Below, in pieces: positions 55,945 to 64,000 of a DNA stretch of 64,000 nucleotides (position 1 is the first letter of the stretch; each line of letters begins with the position of its first letter). This DNA comes from Haloimpatiens lingqiaonensis (GTDB lineage Bacteria > Bacillota > Clostridia > Clostridiales > Clostridiaceae), in assembly GCF_044502415.1 (NCBI RefSeq), contig NZ_CP172402.1; one strand, 5' to 3'. A program made the position numbers and the translations under genes. Under the pieces are notes generated by a model that worked only from the letters and a program-made list of their open reading frames with translations, was not told where the DNA came from and did not search any database.

Positions 55945-56246
55945 AACTTTCGCATATAGCTTTCAATATCTCTTACTTATAAATTAATTACTCAACTTTC
56001 GCATATAAATTTTAAGTCCTACACTATACAAGGTAAGTAGTAGGTACTAGGTGCTAGGTACTAGTTACTAACTCAACTTTTGCATATAAATTTTAAGTCC
56101 TACACTATACAAGGTAAAAAGTAATAGGTAATAGTGAAAAAGTAAGAACTATTAATTATAAAAAACACCTAGAGTTTTATCCTTAACTCTTACTTCTTAG
56201 CTAATATCCATTACTTATCTGCAAATTTTATAACTGCGAAAGTTGA
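55945..56246. repeat. Nested/tandem MITE-like elements, copy B
   Basis: Three left ends (AACTTTCGCATATA at 55945; TCAACTTTYGCATATA at 55992 and 56073) and one right end (TGCGAAAGTTGA, 56235-56246). A 46-base unit is repeated at 55991-56036 and 56072-56117 with one mismatch. Between copies are short slippage-like repeats (TAGGTACTAGGTGCTAGG). Fills most of the 560-base gene-free stretch after the AEC gene; no ORF seen. Confidence 0.8.
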
Positions 56247-56278
56247 ATTATTAACATAATTGTTGAAAAAAATATAGA

Positions 56279-57193
56279 TTATTTAATAAGCATAACTATA
56301 AGTGGTATTGTAACTGTAGAAATTAACGTTGTAATAAATACACTCTGTGATGCATATTTAGGATTTTTTCCATAGCTTTCAGCAAATATAGAACATATAG
56401 CTGCTGCAGGCATAGCTTCAACTATTACAGCTATATTTATTAAAAATTTATCAATTCCACAAAAACTCATAAAATAATAAATAACTATTGGTATAACTAA
56501 AAGTCTTATTATAGATGCATAGTATATAGATATTTCTTTAAATATCTCAGAAAATTTCACCTCTGCTAACATACTGCCAATAACTAGCATAGATACTGGT
56601 GTTGTAATAGAACCTACTAAATTTAAGGTATTCATTAATGCATAAGGTAACTGTATAGAAAATAAAAATATTGCTATACCTATAAAAACCGCTATTATTC
56701 CAGGATTTGTAATTACTTTTTTTAAACTTCTAGACTCCTTATCTCTTGTGAAAAGCATAACTCCGAAAGTCCAGCTAAATACAGTAAAAGGTATATTAAA
56801 TACCGATGCATATAAAACCCCAACATTTCCATATATGCTTTGAAGTACTGGATATCCCATAAAACCACAATTTGAAAATACTGTTACAAATCTCAATATA
56901 TCTTTTTTATCCTGATCCTTTGGAAATTTAATATAAAAAAGTTTACTCAAAGGAATCAATAGGATATGTATAATTAATGAATATATAAAAATGCTTTTTA
57001 TATTTTTCATCATCTCCGGAGAAAACTTGTAATTAAAAGAGGCAACTATCATGAAAGGGAGTGTTATTTTAAGTAACAAATCTGAAAGTCCCTTATTCAT
57101 CTCTTTGTTTAATATGCCTATTTTCCTAGCAATATACCCTACTGCAATAATTAAAAATAAAATTAGTACTTGATTTATAACGCCTAAATTTCC
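56279..57193 (-). CDS. AEC family transporter (auxin efflux carrier type)
   Basis: 304-aa membrane protein with ten predicted helices; N-terminal INQVLILFLIIAVGYIARK and FSNCGFMGYPVLQ core are typical. Start GTG (MGNLGVINQ), 6 nt after AAAGGATGG. Bacterial AEC carriers move organic acids or amino-acid-derived compounds; substrate unknown. Lies 270 bases beyond orr, after a terminator, so probably not in its operon. Confidence 0.85.
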   Translation of the reverse strand, partial: GNLGVINQVLILFLIIAVGYIARKIGILNKEMNKGLSDLLLKITLPFMIVASFNYKFSPEMMKNIKSIFIYSLIIHILLIPLSKLFYIKFPKDQDKKDILRFVTVFSNCGFMGYPVLQSIYGNVGVLYASVFNIPFTVFSWTFGVMLFTRDKESRSLKKVITNPGIIAVFIGIAIFLFSIQLPYALMNTLNLVGSITTPVSMLVIGSMLAEVKFSEIFKEISIYYASIIRLLVIPIVIYYFMSFCGIDKFLINIAVIVEAMPAAAICSIFAESYGKNPKYASQSVFITTLISTVTIPLIVMLIK

Positions 57194-57335
57194 CACTGCA
57201 CACCATCCTTTTAAAATAAAATACACATTTAATTATATGATATTAATCTTGATTTGAACATATAAATATTAATATCACATATTCGTCACATGCAACTATA
57301 TACTAATATTTTAAATTTGCAGATAGGTAATCGAT

Positions 57336-57447
57336 AAGTAAAAAGTAAGAGTTGTGGTAAAAATTCAGCCTTGCTGAATTTTTTTTAAGAAACTCTTACT
57401 TTTTATCTATTAGTTCTTACCTTTTATCTATTAGTTCTTACTTTTTC
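57336..57447. repeat. Extended hairpin and 21-bp tandem repeat
   Basis: AAAAAGTAAGAGTT (57340 area) pairs with AACTCTTACTTTTT (about 57391-57404) around the inner terminator. From 57395 a 21-base unit (CTTACYTTTTATCTATTAGTT) occurs 2.5 times. Confidence 0.75.
57356..57386 (-). terminator. Terminator of the ornithine operon
   Basis: AAAATTCAGC-AAG-GCTGAATTTTT, nearly symmetric, 80 nt past the orr stop. Confidence 0.75.
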
Positions 57448-57466
57448 ACTCTTAAATCCTTTTTTA

Positions 57467-58537
57467 TTATTCTATATAATATTTTTTAATATAAGGAGAA
57501 GTCATAGCTTGAAGTAAACAACCATAATCTACATTAAATTCTAATACATCTCCAACATTATAACTGTTCTTACTATCCGTTACATCTAAAATCAAGTGAT
57601 CACTACTACCACCTAATACTGTAATATCTTTATCTATAGGGAAGGTACCCTCCACACTTATATCCTGTCTTCCCATAGCTACAATAGCTCTTTTTCTTAT
57701 TCCTTTATCATCAAAATGAGGAACGTGTCCAAAAGCATCCATTCCTATATTACCTACAGGTATAGATGGTTTTTCTTTTATTTCCACTATTTCTCCTTTT
57801 AATATAAAGCAATCACTATAACATCCTTCTATGTGCTCTCCAAAAGCTGTTTCTCTTCCAAGAACAATAGCTTCACCTATTCTAAGTTGATTTATTCCTT
57901 CTGGCATTTTCTTATTTAGCGCCAAATAAATACTACTAGAATTTCCTCCTGATATAATAGGCAAATTTAAATTCAACTGTTCTTTTAGCATATCTTTTAT
58001 TTTTACAAGCCTTCCTAAATTATTTTCATCAGGAATCACACCACCATAACAAGTTAAATTAGTCCCAATTCCACATAATTTTATATTTGGAAGAGTTATT
58101 ATTTCCTTAACAGTGTTTAACACATCTTTTTCCAAAACACCTTCTCTTAAATCCCCCACATCCACCATTAAAATTACCGCATGTATTTTATTTATTTTTT
58201 TAGCCGCCCTAGATAACGCCTTTATGGTACGAAACTCAGAATTCAAACTTATATCAGAGTATTTAACCACCTTAGCACTATTTCTCTCCATAGGTATTCT
58301 CAAAAGCATCTTTCTACATTTTAAATCTTTCATCTTAATTAAATTTTCTAACCTTGAGTCTCCTACCAGTTCCACGCCACCTTTAATTTCACTTTCTACA
58401 ATAGGCCTTTCTGCACAAAACACTTTAGTTACCCCAACTACATGTATACCTATTTCACTGCATATGTTTACTATTTTTTTGGCATTATGGGTTATTTTGT
58501 TTAAATTTATTTCTATACAAGGATAATTCTTTCCCAT
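57467..58537 (-). CDS. orr: Ornithine racemase (alanine-racemase-fold, PLP)
   Basis: Interconverts L- and D-ornithine; D-ornithine is the aminomutase substrate. Alanine-racemase N-terminal TIM barrel with PLP Lys38 in VVGVTKVFC. GGNSSSIYLAL and RIGEAIVLG line the active site. 356 aa. Name rests on position next to oraSE, as in C. sticklandii. Confidence 0.9.
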   Translation of the reverse strand: MGKNYPCIEINLNKITHNAKKIVNICSEIGIHVVGVTKVFCAERPIVESEIKGGVELVGDSRLENLIKMKDLKCRKMLLRIPMERNSAKVVKYSDISLNSEFRTIKALSRAAKKINKIHAVILMVDVGDLREGVLEKDVLNTVKEIITLPNIKLCGIGTNLTCYGGVIPDENNLGRLVKIKDMLKEQLNLNLPIISGGNSSSIYLALNKKMPEGINQLRIGEAIVLGRETAFGEHIEGCYSDCFILKGEIVEIKEKPSIPVGNIGMDAFGHVPHFDDKGIRKRAIVAMGRQDISVEGTFPIDKDITVLGGSSDHLILDVTDSKNSYNVGDVLEFNVDYGCLLQAMTSPYIKKYYIE

Positions 58538-58551
58538 AAAACTCCCCTCTT

Positions 58552-59892
58552 TTATTGTAAGTTAATACTCTTTTTAACAAGTCTTAAAGCACACTCTTTA
58601 TTTTCCCTAGCAAGCACTCCTGCACAAGCCATTATATACATATGATCAATTAATACTTTAGCTTCTTTTCTAGGATACATAGTTAAGTCTTCTTTACAAT
58701 ATCTTAAGCTTTTAAGTATATTTTCTCCTCCTGGAAGTCTTGTAAGCGCTCCGCCAGTTCCCACTATATACTTAATTTTAGATAAGTCTTTTCCAAAGGC
58801 TATAAATTTCTTTCCCGCTCCATAAACTCTTTTAATATATCCCACATGCCGTTGCAATCCCACATCAACGGCCTTTTGAGTCAATATAACACTACATCTT
58901 TTTTGCTCTTCTGTGCTAGGAATAGGTTCTATGTTATTTCTTATATATTCCGCATCTAATCCCTGCATTTCTATCTCCTGTAATATATCTATTATATTAG
59001 AACTATTTATATATACCCCCAAATCCCCTTCTACAGTTCTCTTCGCCTTAGGCTCTGGACTTAAAAGTATGTCCTGTATTTCTTTTGAGCCTTCTGTAAC
59101 AGAATGTACATCAGTAGTAGCTCCTCCCACATCAATAACTAAAACATCCCCAATGGATTCATATAATAATTTAGCACTTTCCATTACAGCTCCTGGGGTA
59201 GGCATTATAGTTCCATCCACCATTTCTTTTATTCTGTCCATGCCAGGAGCCTTAACTATATTTTTTTCGAAAGCCTTTTGTATAACTTCTCTAGCTGGTT
59301 CTACATTTAATTCATCAATTCTAGGATATACATTATCTACAATATAAATTTCTTGTTCGCTAAATATGTCCTTTATATCTTCTCTATTAGCTATATTCCC
59401 ACAGTAAATAACAGGTATACCTAGATTTTCTTTGCTTATGACTTCAGCATTATAAATAGCCGTATCCCGCTCCCCATAATCAGTTCCGCCAGCTATCATT
59501 ATTAAATTTGGTCTTAATTCCTTAAGCTTTCTTATATCACTTCTATATAGTTTTCCTGCTGTAACAGTTTTAATTATACCCCCTGCCCCCAGTGCAGCCT
59601 CCTTAGCTGCTTTAACTGTCATATCTTCAACTAGTCCATGAACTGTTATCTTAAGTCCTCCTGCAGCACTACTAGTTGCCAGCATTTTATTCCAAGTAAT
59701 TTTTTCACCTAAAAATTCCTCTATTTCTTTTATGGCATTTCTAAGACCTAATGTTACATCACCTTGGAGCACTGTTGTATTTGCTTTTCCTTGAGCTACA
59801 AGTATTTTTTCACTATTAAAATCCAAAGCACTGACTACAGTGGTAGTGCTCCCTATTTCTGCAATTAAATAATCAATTTTCATAAAGCTCAT
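58552..59892 (-). CDS. GlmL/MutL-type aminomutase partner
   Basis: 446 aa, ASKHA-ATPase-like family near glutamate mutase. N-terminal AEIGSTTTVVSALD; VLVIDVGGATTDVHSV; GTGGALTRLPGG. Thought to chaperone or reactivate the B12 mutase. Starts 1 nt after oraE. Confidence 0.88.
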   Translation of the reverse strand: MSFMKIDYLIAEIGSTTTVVSALDFNSEKILVAQGKANTTVLQGDVTLGLRNAIKEIEEFLGEKITWNKMLATSSAAGGLKITVHGLVEDMTVKAAKEAALGAGGIIKTVTAGKLYRSDIRKLKELRPNLIMIAGGTDYGERDTAIYNAEVISKENLGIPVIYCGNIANREDIKDIFSEQEIYIVDNVYPRIDELNVEPAREVIQKAFEKNIVKAPGMDRIKEMVDGTIMPTPGAVMESAKLLYESIGDVLVIDVGGATTDVHSVTEGSKEIQDILLSPEPKAKRTVEGDLGVYINSSNIIDILQEIEMQGLDAEYIRNNIEPIPSTEEQKRCSVILTQKAVDVGLQRHVGYIKRVYGAGKKFIAFGKDLSKIKYIVGTGGALTRLPGGENILKSLRYCKEDLTMYPRKEAKVLIDHMYIMACAGVLARENKECALRLVKKSINLQ

Positions 59893-59893
59893 C

Positions 59894-62098
59894 CTACTCT
59901 TCTAATCTCTTTTGAAGTGTTTCTACTATAAAAGAAGCTACATCATTACCATGTGAACCTCTTCCAAATCCCACATCCATTCCATTAGCCTTAGCAATTT
60001 CATCAGTTACTTGAGTTCCACCAGAAACTAATATAATCTTGTCTCTAACACCTTTTTCTATACAAAGATTATTTAACTTTTGCATATTTTTTATATGCAC
60101 ATCATTATGAGTTATTATAGTACTAGCAAGTATGGCTTGTGCCTTAGTTTCTATAGCTGCATCTATAAGCTTTTCTACTGGACAAGAAGTTCCAAGATAT
60201 ACACAATCTATTCCGTATTTTTCTATTCCTCCATGCTTTATATCAATAATTTCTCTAAGTCCAACAGAATGTTCATCTTCTCCTACAGTAGCTGCCACTA
60301 TTCTTACTGGATGGTTCTTAACAAATTCTCTCATAGTTTCATCACTTAAAATTTTCTTCTTTTCCGGAACTTTTAATTCACTTTTGTTAATTGAAAAACC
60401 AACTTTTCCTTTAACCTCTACATAAGTTCCTTCACTATCCTGTAAAACTTGTTTGTGTATTACCTCTGGATCTAATAAATTCATATTCTTAGCTATTTCC
60501 AAAGCTGCTGCTTCACTGGTTCTCTCATCTTCAGGTATAAACATATTAATAGTTACAATTCCATCTTTCTTCCATTCAACTTCTGGCTTAATAGCTCCAT
60601 CATCTTTAACTTTTTCCATTCTTTTATATACATTATCATTTGGATCTAACTCATCTATATACTGTATTTTCTCATGTTTACATAATGTACAACCTTCTAT
60701 AGCTTCGCAAGGTTTATCTATACTATATTCCTCTGGTATATGATTATATCCAAAATGTGCACAAACTGGAGCAAAATAATCCTTATCTCTAGGGACAACA
60801 GTATCTGTTGCTACTCCCTTATCTATTTTTCTTGCTATACCATCGCCATTTCTTTCAGGATACATTCCTGAATCCACAAAGAAACCTTCTTCTACTGCCT
60901 TGAAATATCCTCCTACCTGAATTATTTCTTCTAAAAACAAAACAGCTCTTTCTGTAATTTCTCTAACCTTATTTGGTAGATATCCCTCATCTTTAAGCTC
61001 CACCATTTCTTTTAATCCATCCATGCCTAATAAAGCTTGTTTTGCTGTATTAATTGCATGTATGCTATTGTAATGCCATGGAACATTTCTTCCTTCATCT
61101 GGAGTTATAGTACTTTGTATATCCGCTGAAGTTAGCTTAGAAATAAGTATATTTAATACATGAGTCACTGTGGCTTCTCTAGTACAAGACTCCATATACT
61201 TAGTATTCATTTGAGCCCTCATCTTATAATCTTTAAATATTTTTCTAAGAGCCACAGCATAAGGTAGATCTAATTTTAAGCAAGGAGCTGGTGGTGCTGT
61301 TGGAGGCACTGTAGAAAGTGATATATTTTCTTTTTTCATACCAACCATTTCTGAATACTTAGCATTTATAGCATGTTGAACCATTAACTCTGGCAATACA
61401 TTATAGCCTTTCATGGCTGTAGCATTAGCATTATGTGCTCCATCTATTTGAAGCATATCTGCAAAAGCCATTATTCTTTTAGCTACTGCAGCATCTACAA
61501 AAGATCTAATCATATTAATGTTTCTATATAAAACATTATACTGTGGATCTTGATGAGCCCCATTTACTCCTTCTTCTGCAAACATTACTGCAATATCAGG
61601 ACCTGCTACTCCTGAAACATAGGAGTGAAAATTTATCTCCCTTCCCACTTCTTCTTCTATCAGGTCTAAAGCTTTTCTAGTAGCTCTTACCTCTTTTCTG
61701 GTAATAGGAACTCCTCCTATTCCCTCTGGAGTGCCCTCAATAAGTCCATCGTAGTGACTCTGTCCTGCGGTTCTTATAACCATTATATGGTCTGCACCAT
61801 GCCATGCTGCCATTCTCATTCTTCTTATATCATCTTCAAATCTACCTGATGCAATTTCTGAAGTGATAACTTGAATAGGTTGAGGATCAATATTATTAAA
61901 CCCTCTAGCTGCTGGAAGAGCTTTACTCTTCTTAAGTGGTTTTGATATTTCGCTATATTTAAATTCTCCTACTAACTCATTATATGGTTCTCTCCAATGC
62001 CATCCCCTTCTCTTTGGCTTGTATTCATCTAAGTCTTTTAATATTTCTTCCACATTTATTTTTTCATTTTCTATAAGTTTTTCTTTTTCATTACTCAT
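59894..62098 (-). CDS. oraE: D-ornithine 4,5-aminomutase, large subunit
   Basis: Adenosylcobalamin- and PLP-dependent mutase making 2,4-diaminopentanoate. N-terminal TIM barrel; C-terminal Rossmann domain with the DxHxxG motif DEHSVG (608-613, axial His610). Lys621 in DIKHGG lies 11 residues on, the same spacing as the known PLP lysine. 734 aa. Overlaps oraS by 8 nt. Confidence 0.96.
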   Translation of the reverse strand: MSNEKEKLIENEKINVEEILKDLDEYKPKRRGWHWREPYNELVGEFKYSEISKPLKKSKALPAARGFNNIDPQPIQVITSEIASGRFEDDIRRMRMAAWHGADHIMVIRTAGQSHYDGLIEGTPEGIGGVPITRKEVRATRKALDLIEEEVGREINFHSYVSGVAGPDIAVMFAEEGVNGAHQDPQYNVLYRNINMIRSFVDAAVAKRIMAFADMLQIDGAHNANATAMKGYNVLPELMVQHAINAKYSEMVGMKKENISLSTVPPTAPPAPCLKLDLPYAVALRKIFKDYKMRAQMNTKYMESCTREATVTHVLNILISKLTSADIQSTITPDEGRNVPWHYNSIHAINTAKQALLGMDGLKEMVELKDEGYLPNKVREITERAVLFLEEIIQVGGYFKAVEEGFFVDSGMYPERNGDGIARKIDKGVATDTVVPRDKDYFAPVCAHFGYNHIPEEYSIDKPCEAIEGCTLCKHEKIQYIDELDPNDNVYKRMEKVKDDGAIKPEVEWKKDGIVTINMFIPEDERTSEAAALEIAKNMNLLDPEVIHKQVLQDSEGTYVEVKGKVGFSINKSELKVPEKKKILSDETMREFVKNHPVRIVAATVGEDEHSVGLREIIDIKHGGIEKYGIDCVYLGTSCPVEKLIDAAIETKAQAILASTIITHNDVHIKNMQKLNNLCIEKGVRDKIILVSGGTQVTDEIAKANGMDVGFGRGSHGNDVASFIVETLQKRLEE

Positions 62099-62459
62099 TT
62101 AATGCACCACCTATCAAAGCACTTACTTTATCCCATCCTTTACCTTCTGCCAGCTCTCTTCCTGCTTCCATATAATTTATATTCTTTATATCTGCATATT
62201 TTAAAACTACGTGCCCCATACCTTTACCTAAAAGTTTCCATTTACTTCCCTGTTTAACTATTTCAGAAGCTTCAATACTCGTAAACCCCATTCTTAAAAG
62301 TACTGAACGCTCTATAGATGGAGATGTATGATTATATGCCAAATCCACCATAGGTTTTACTATTTCTTCTGTTAAACTCCAAAATCTATTGTAAAGTTCC
62401 TCATTGGTTAAATCTTTAATATGCTCTCTTCTCTTTTCAAAATCATCTTCTCTTTTCAC
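62091..62459 (-). CDS. oraS: D-ornithine 4,5-aminomutase, small subunit
   Basis: 122-aa partner of OraE. LRMGFTSIEASEIVKQG and GKGMGHVVLKYA are family segments. Coupled to oraE by an 8-nt overlap. Confidence 0.94.
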   Translation of the reverse strand: MKREDDFEKRREHIKDLTNEELYNRFWSLTEEIVKPMVDLAYNHTSPSIERSVLLRMGFTSIEASEIVKQGSKWKLLGKGMGHVVLKYADIKNINYMEAGRELAEGKGWDKVSALIGGALNE

Positions 62460-62486
62460 AAATAGCCCCCCTTGTAGTTTGTTAGA

Positions 62487-63890
62487 TTATTTATCTAAAC
62501 TTTGTATTATGTCCAAAACCTCTCTTTTATTAAGCTTTGTTTCTTCACATAAAAACTCTATATCCTCTTCATTTAAAACAGTCGCTTTAGAACTTTTCAA
62601 ATTGTTTCTAATTAAAGATTTTTTATAATCATTTAATTGTTTTTCCTTTATAAATATTTTTGATGGATGATCTGGTATTATAATATTTTTTCCAAGCACC
62701 TCTTCTCGTGGATCACCTAATTTTACTTCTACTCCATTTTTCTTTGCAAAAGTAAGCTGAGGTAATATATGTTTTCCTGCCCCTGTGTATTCGGTTTCTT
62801 GTACAATCAAAATTTCATCATTTCTCATCTCTTGAGCTATAACAAAAGCTGCTGCTAAAGATGTGTTGCCTGCAGGCCCTCTCTCAATACCCTCTATTTG
62901 AGAAAGTAGTTCCGTCATATAAAATACCTGTCCTTGATTTACCGTTACATATCTATCCATATATCTTAGTGGCCTTGCAGCACTTCTTGGCACATCTGAT
63001 CTATCAGGCCAAGTCATAAAAGGAATACCAAAACCAGTGTGTCCAGTGGTGAAGGATTTTCTGTTAAAATCTTTATCTGATGCCATGTGAAGACCTGTTA
63101 AATCTACAGAAGCTCCTATTACCTTTGTATTTATAGCACCTGCTTTTTTAAGTCCCCTTGCAGTACCAGTTAAATTTCCTCCTCCAGCATGTGTTACAAC
63201 TACTCCTTCTGGTTCTTTTCCAAACCTCTCCATACACTGGTTATATATTTCATATCCAAGACTTTCAACCCCTGCTATACCACTAGGTGAATACAATGAA
63301 GCATTATAATATCCAGTGCTCTCCAAAACCTTTAAAAATGTATAAAAAAGTTCTGGTCCTACTGTTAATTGAATTACCTCTGCCCCAAGACATTCACATT
63401 TTCTACCCTTTTCAATAATCTCTGGTTGTCCTATTTTTTTAGAATCATAACATTCCTGAACAATTATGCATTTCAATCCTCTCATAGCTGCCTGAGAAGC
63501 CACTGCAGCACCATAATTTCCTGATGTTGCAGAAACCACTCCCTTATAACCTTTTCGTTTTGCATCATATACAGATAAAGCAGCTCTTCTATCTTTAAAA
63601 CTTCCAGAAGGATTAGCACTTTCATCTTTTAAAAATATTCTAGCAGCCTCACCAGTTTTAGATACTTTTCTTGCTAAAGCCGTTAAATTTCTTAACTCTA
63701 ATAGAGGTGTATTCCCTACTCCTGTCTCCTTCTGTATTCTTATTACATCCTGAAGTTCATATCCTGTATCCTTCATCATATCTTCATAATCAAATGCAAT
63801 ATTTGATTTTTCATATTTAGAATAATTTATTTTCACAGATTTAAGCATTATTTCATTTTTTCTTTCCATAAGCTCATGATATTTACTCAA
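62487..63890 (-). CDS. ortB: 2-amino-4-oxopentanoate thiolase, beta subunit
   Basis: PLP enzyme cleaving 2-amino-4-ketopentanoate with CoA to acetyl-CoA and alanine. Threonine-synthase-like fold: PLP Lys99 in PSGSFKDRRA, SATSGNYGAAVAS, HAGGGNLTGTARG. 467 aa, TTG start after AAGGTGA. Confidence 0.95.
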   Translation of the reverse strand: MSKYHELMERKNEIMLKSVKINYSKYEKSNIAFDYEDMMKDTGYELQDVIRIQKETGVGNTPLLELRNLTALARKVSKTGEAARIFLKDESANPSGSFKDRRAALSVYDAKRKGYKGVVSATSGNYGAAVASQAAMRGLKCIIVQECYDSKKIGQPEIIEKGRKCECLGAEVIQLTVGPELFYTFLKVLESTGYYNASLYSPSGIAGVESLGYEIYNQCMERFGKEPEGVVVTHAGGGNLTGTARGLKKAGAINTKVIGASVDLTGLHMASDKDFNRKSFTTGHTGFGIPFMTWPDRSDVPRSAARPLRYMDRYVTVNQGQVFYMTELLSQIEGIERGPAGNTSLAAAFVIAQEMRNDEILIVQETEYTGAGKHILPQLTFAKKNGVEVKLGDPREEVLGKNIIIPDHPSKIFIKEKQLNDYKKSLIRNNLKSSKATVLNEEDIEFLCEETKLNKREVLDIIQSLDK

Positions 63891-63902
63891 AATTTCACCT
63901 TC

Positions 63903-64000
63903 TTACTCTAAACTATTTAGTATTTTTTTTGCTTGAATTCCTATGTGAGAAACTTCTTTCACATAATCACCAAAATCATGGACATATCTTGGTTCACACT
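63903..64000 (-). CDS. ortA: 2-amino-4-oxopentanoate thiolase, alpha subunit (5' end cut by window edge)
   Basis: Last 31 codons only: CEPRYVHDFGDYVKEVSHIG, then IQAKKILNSLE and stop. Position 12 nt before ortB and the short length of family (about 100 aa) identify it. Confidence 0.85.
   Translation of the reverse strand, partial: CEPRYVHDFGDYVKEVSHIGIQAKKILNSLE

Noticed and set aside
55991..56117. 46-base direct repeats as a CRISPR fragment
   Set aside because: Only two copies, spacer-like gap consists of slippage repeats, no cas genes; ends match a MITE-like element.
57395..57447. 21-bp tandem repeats as CRISPR or iteron origin
   Set aside because: No spacers, under three units, no replication gene; best read as variable tandem repeat.
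1..64000. Many overlapping antisense open frames of 60-140 codons
   Set aside because: They lie opposite well-identified genes, lack ribosome-binding sites and have compositions expected from the complementary strand.

Overview
The window is about 28% GC and almost entirely coded on the minus strand. It reads as a chromosomal segment of a spore-forming, amino-acid-fermenting Clostridium. Evidence for sporulation is sigE, sigG, sigK, spoIIGA, spoIVA and ylmC. Evidence for amino-acid fermentation is the ornithine-degradation (Stickland) cluster at the right edge. The overall resemblance is to the proteolytic C. botulinum / C. sporogenes group; that species-level placement is inference from memory of gene content, not a database result. 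I saw no rRNA, tRNA, CRISPR array, prophage or transposase gene.

Layout, in the direction of minus-strand transcription (right to left). 57.5-64.0 kb: ornithine fermentation operon ortA(partial)-ortB-oraS-oraE-glmL-like-orr. 53.1-57.4 kb: accessory stretch with an AEC transporter, a flavin reductase, an unknown protein, a zinc-ribbon protein with a structured leader, an HNH-like protein, an SGNH hydrolase, and several MITE-like or low-complexity repeats. 47.4-52.4 kb: rarA, then iscR-nifS-nifU-mnmA-nifU2 (Fe-S assembly and tRNA thiolation). 35.1-47.3 kb: Ala T-box-alaS-ireB-ruvX-DUF1292-fur-rnjA-ylbF-typA-mltG-trmR-trhP-udk, close to the B. subtilis alaS-udk order. 31.4-35.0 kb: sigK, pilT, a small plus-strand gene and a processive glycosyltransferase. 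24.5-31.2 kb: ftsA-ftsZ, spoIIGA-sigE, sigG, ylmC, nrdR, pgeF. 16.8-24.5 kb: phoP-phoR and pstSCAB-phoU with a second PstS-like lipoprotein, preceded by a four-copy PhoP-box-like repeat. 11.4-16.7 kb: a PDZ/radical-SAM protein, der, gpsA, spoIVA. 8.2-11.4 kb: asparaginase, an orphan holin-like protein, a plus-strand coiled-coil gene, and a structured palindromic element before a 27-residue Cys-rich ORF. 1-8.4 kb: a guanine-riboswitch-controlled purine permease, an aminotransferase and yicC-remA-gmk-rpoZ-coaBC-priA.

Five genes carry apparent single-base frame disruptions. A one-base excess interrupts the purine permease, udk, trmR and alaS. phoP has no usable start codon in frame. Because alaS is essential and the four insertions each look like a duplicated neighbouring base, consensus sequencing error is the first explanation to test; true mutation is the alternative.

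The least explained material is the repeat-rich 53-57.4 kb stretch, the palindromic element at 11.14-11.27 kb, the 5'-terminal structured leader of the zinc-ribbon gene, and two very small plus-strand genes (at 11.30 and 32.91 kb). I found no clear candidate for an entirely new multi-gene system.
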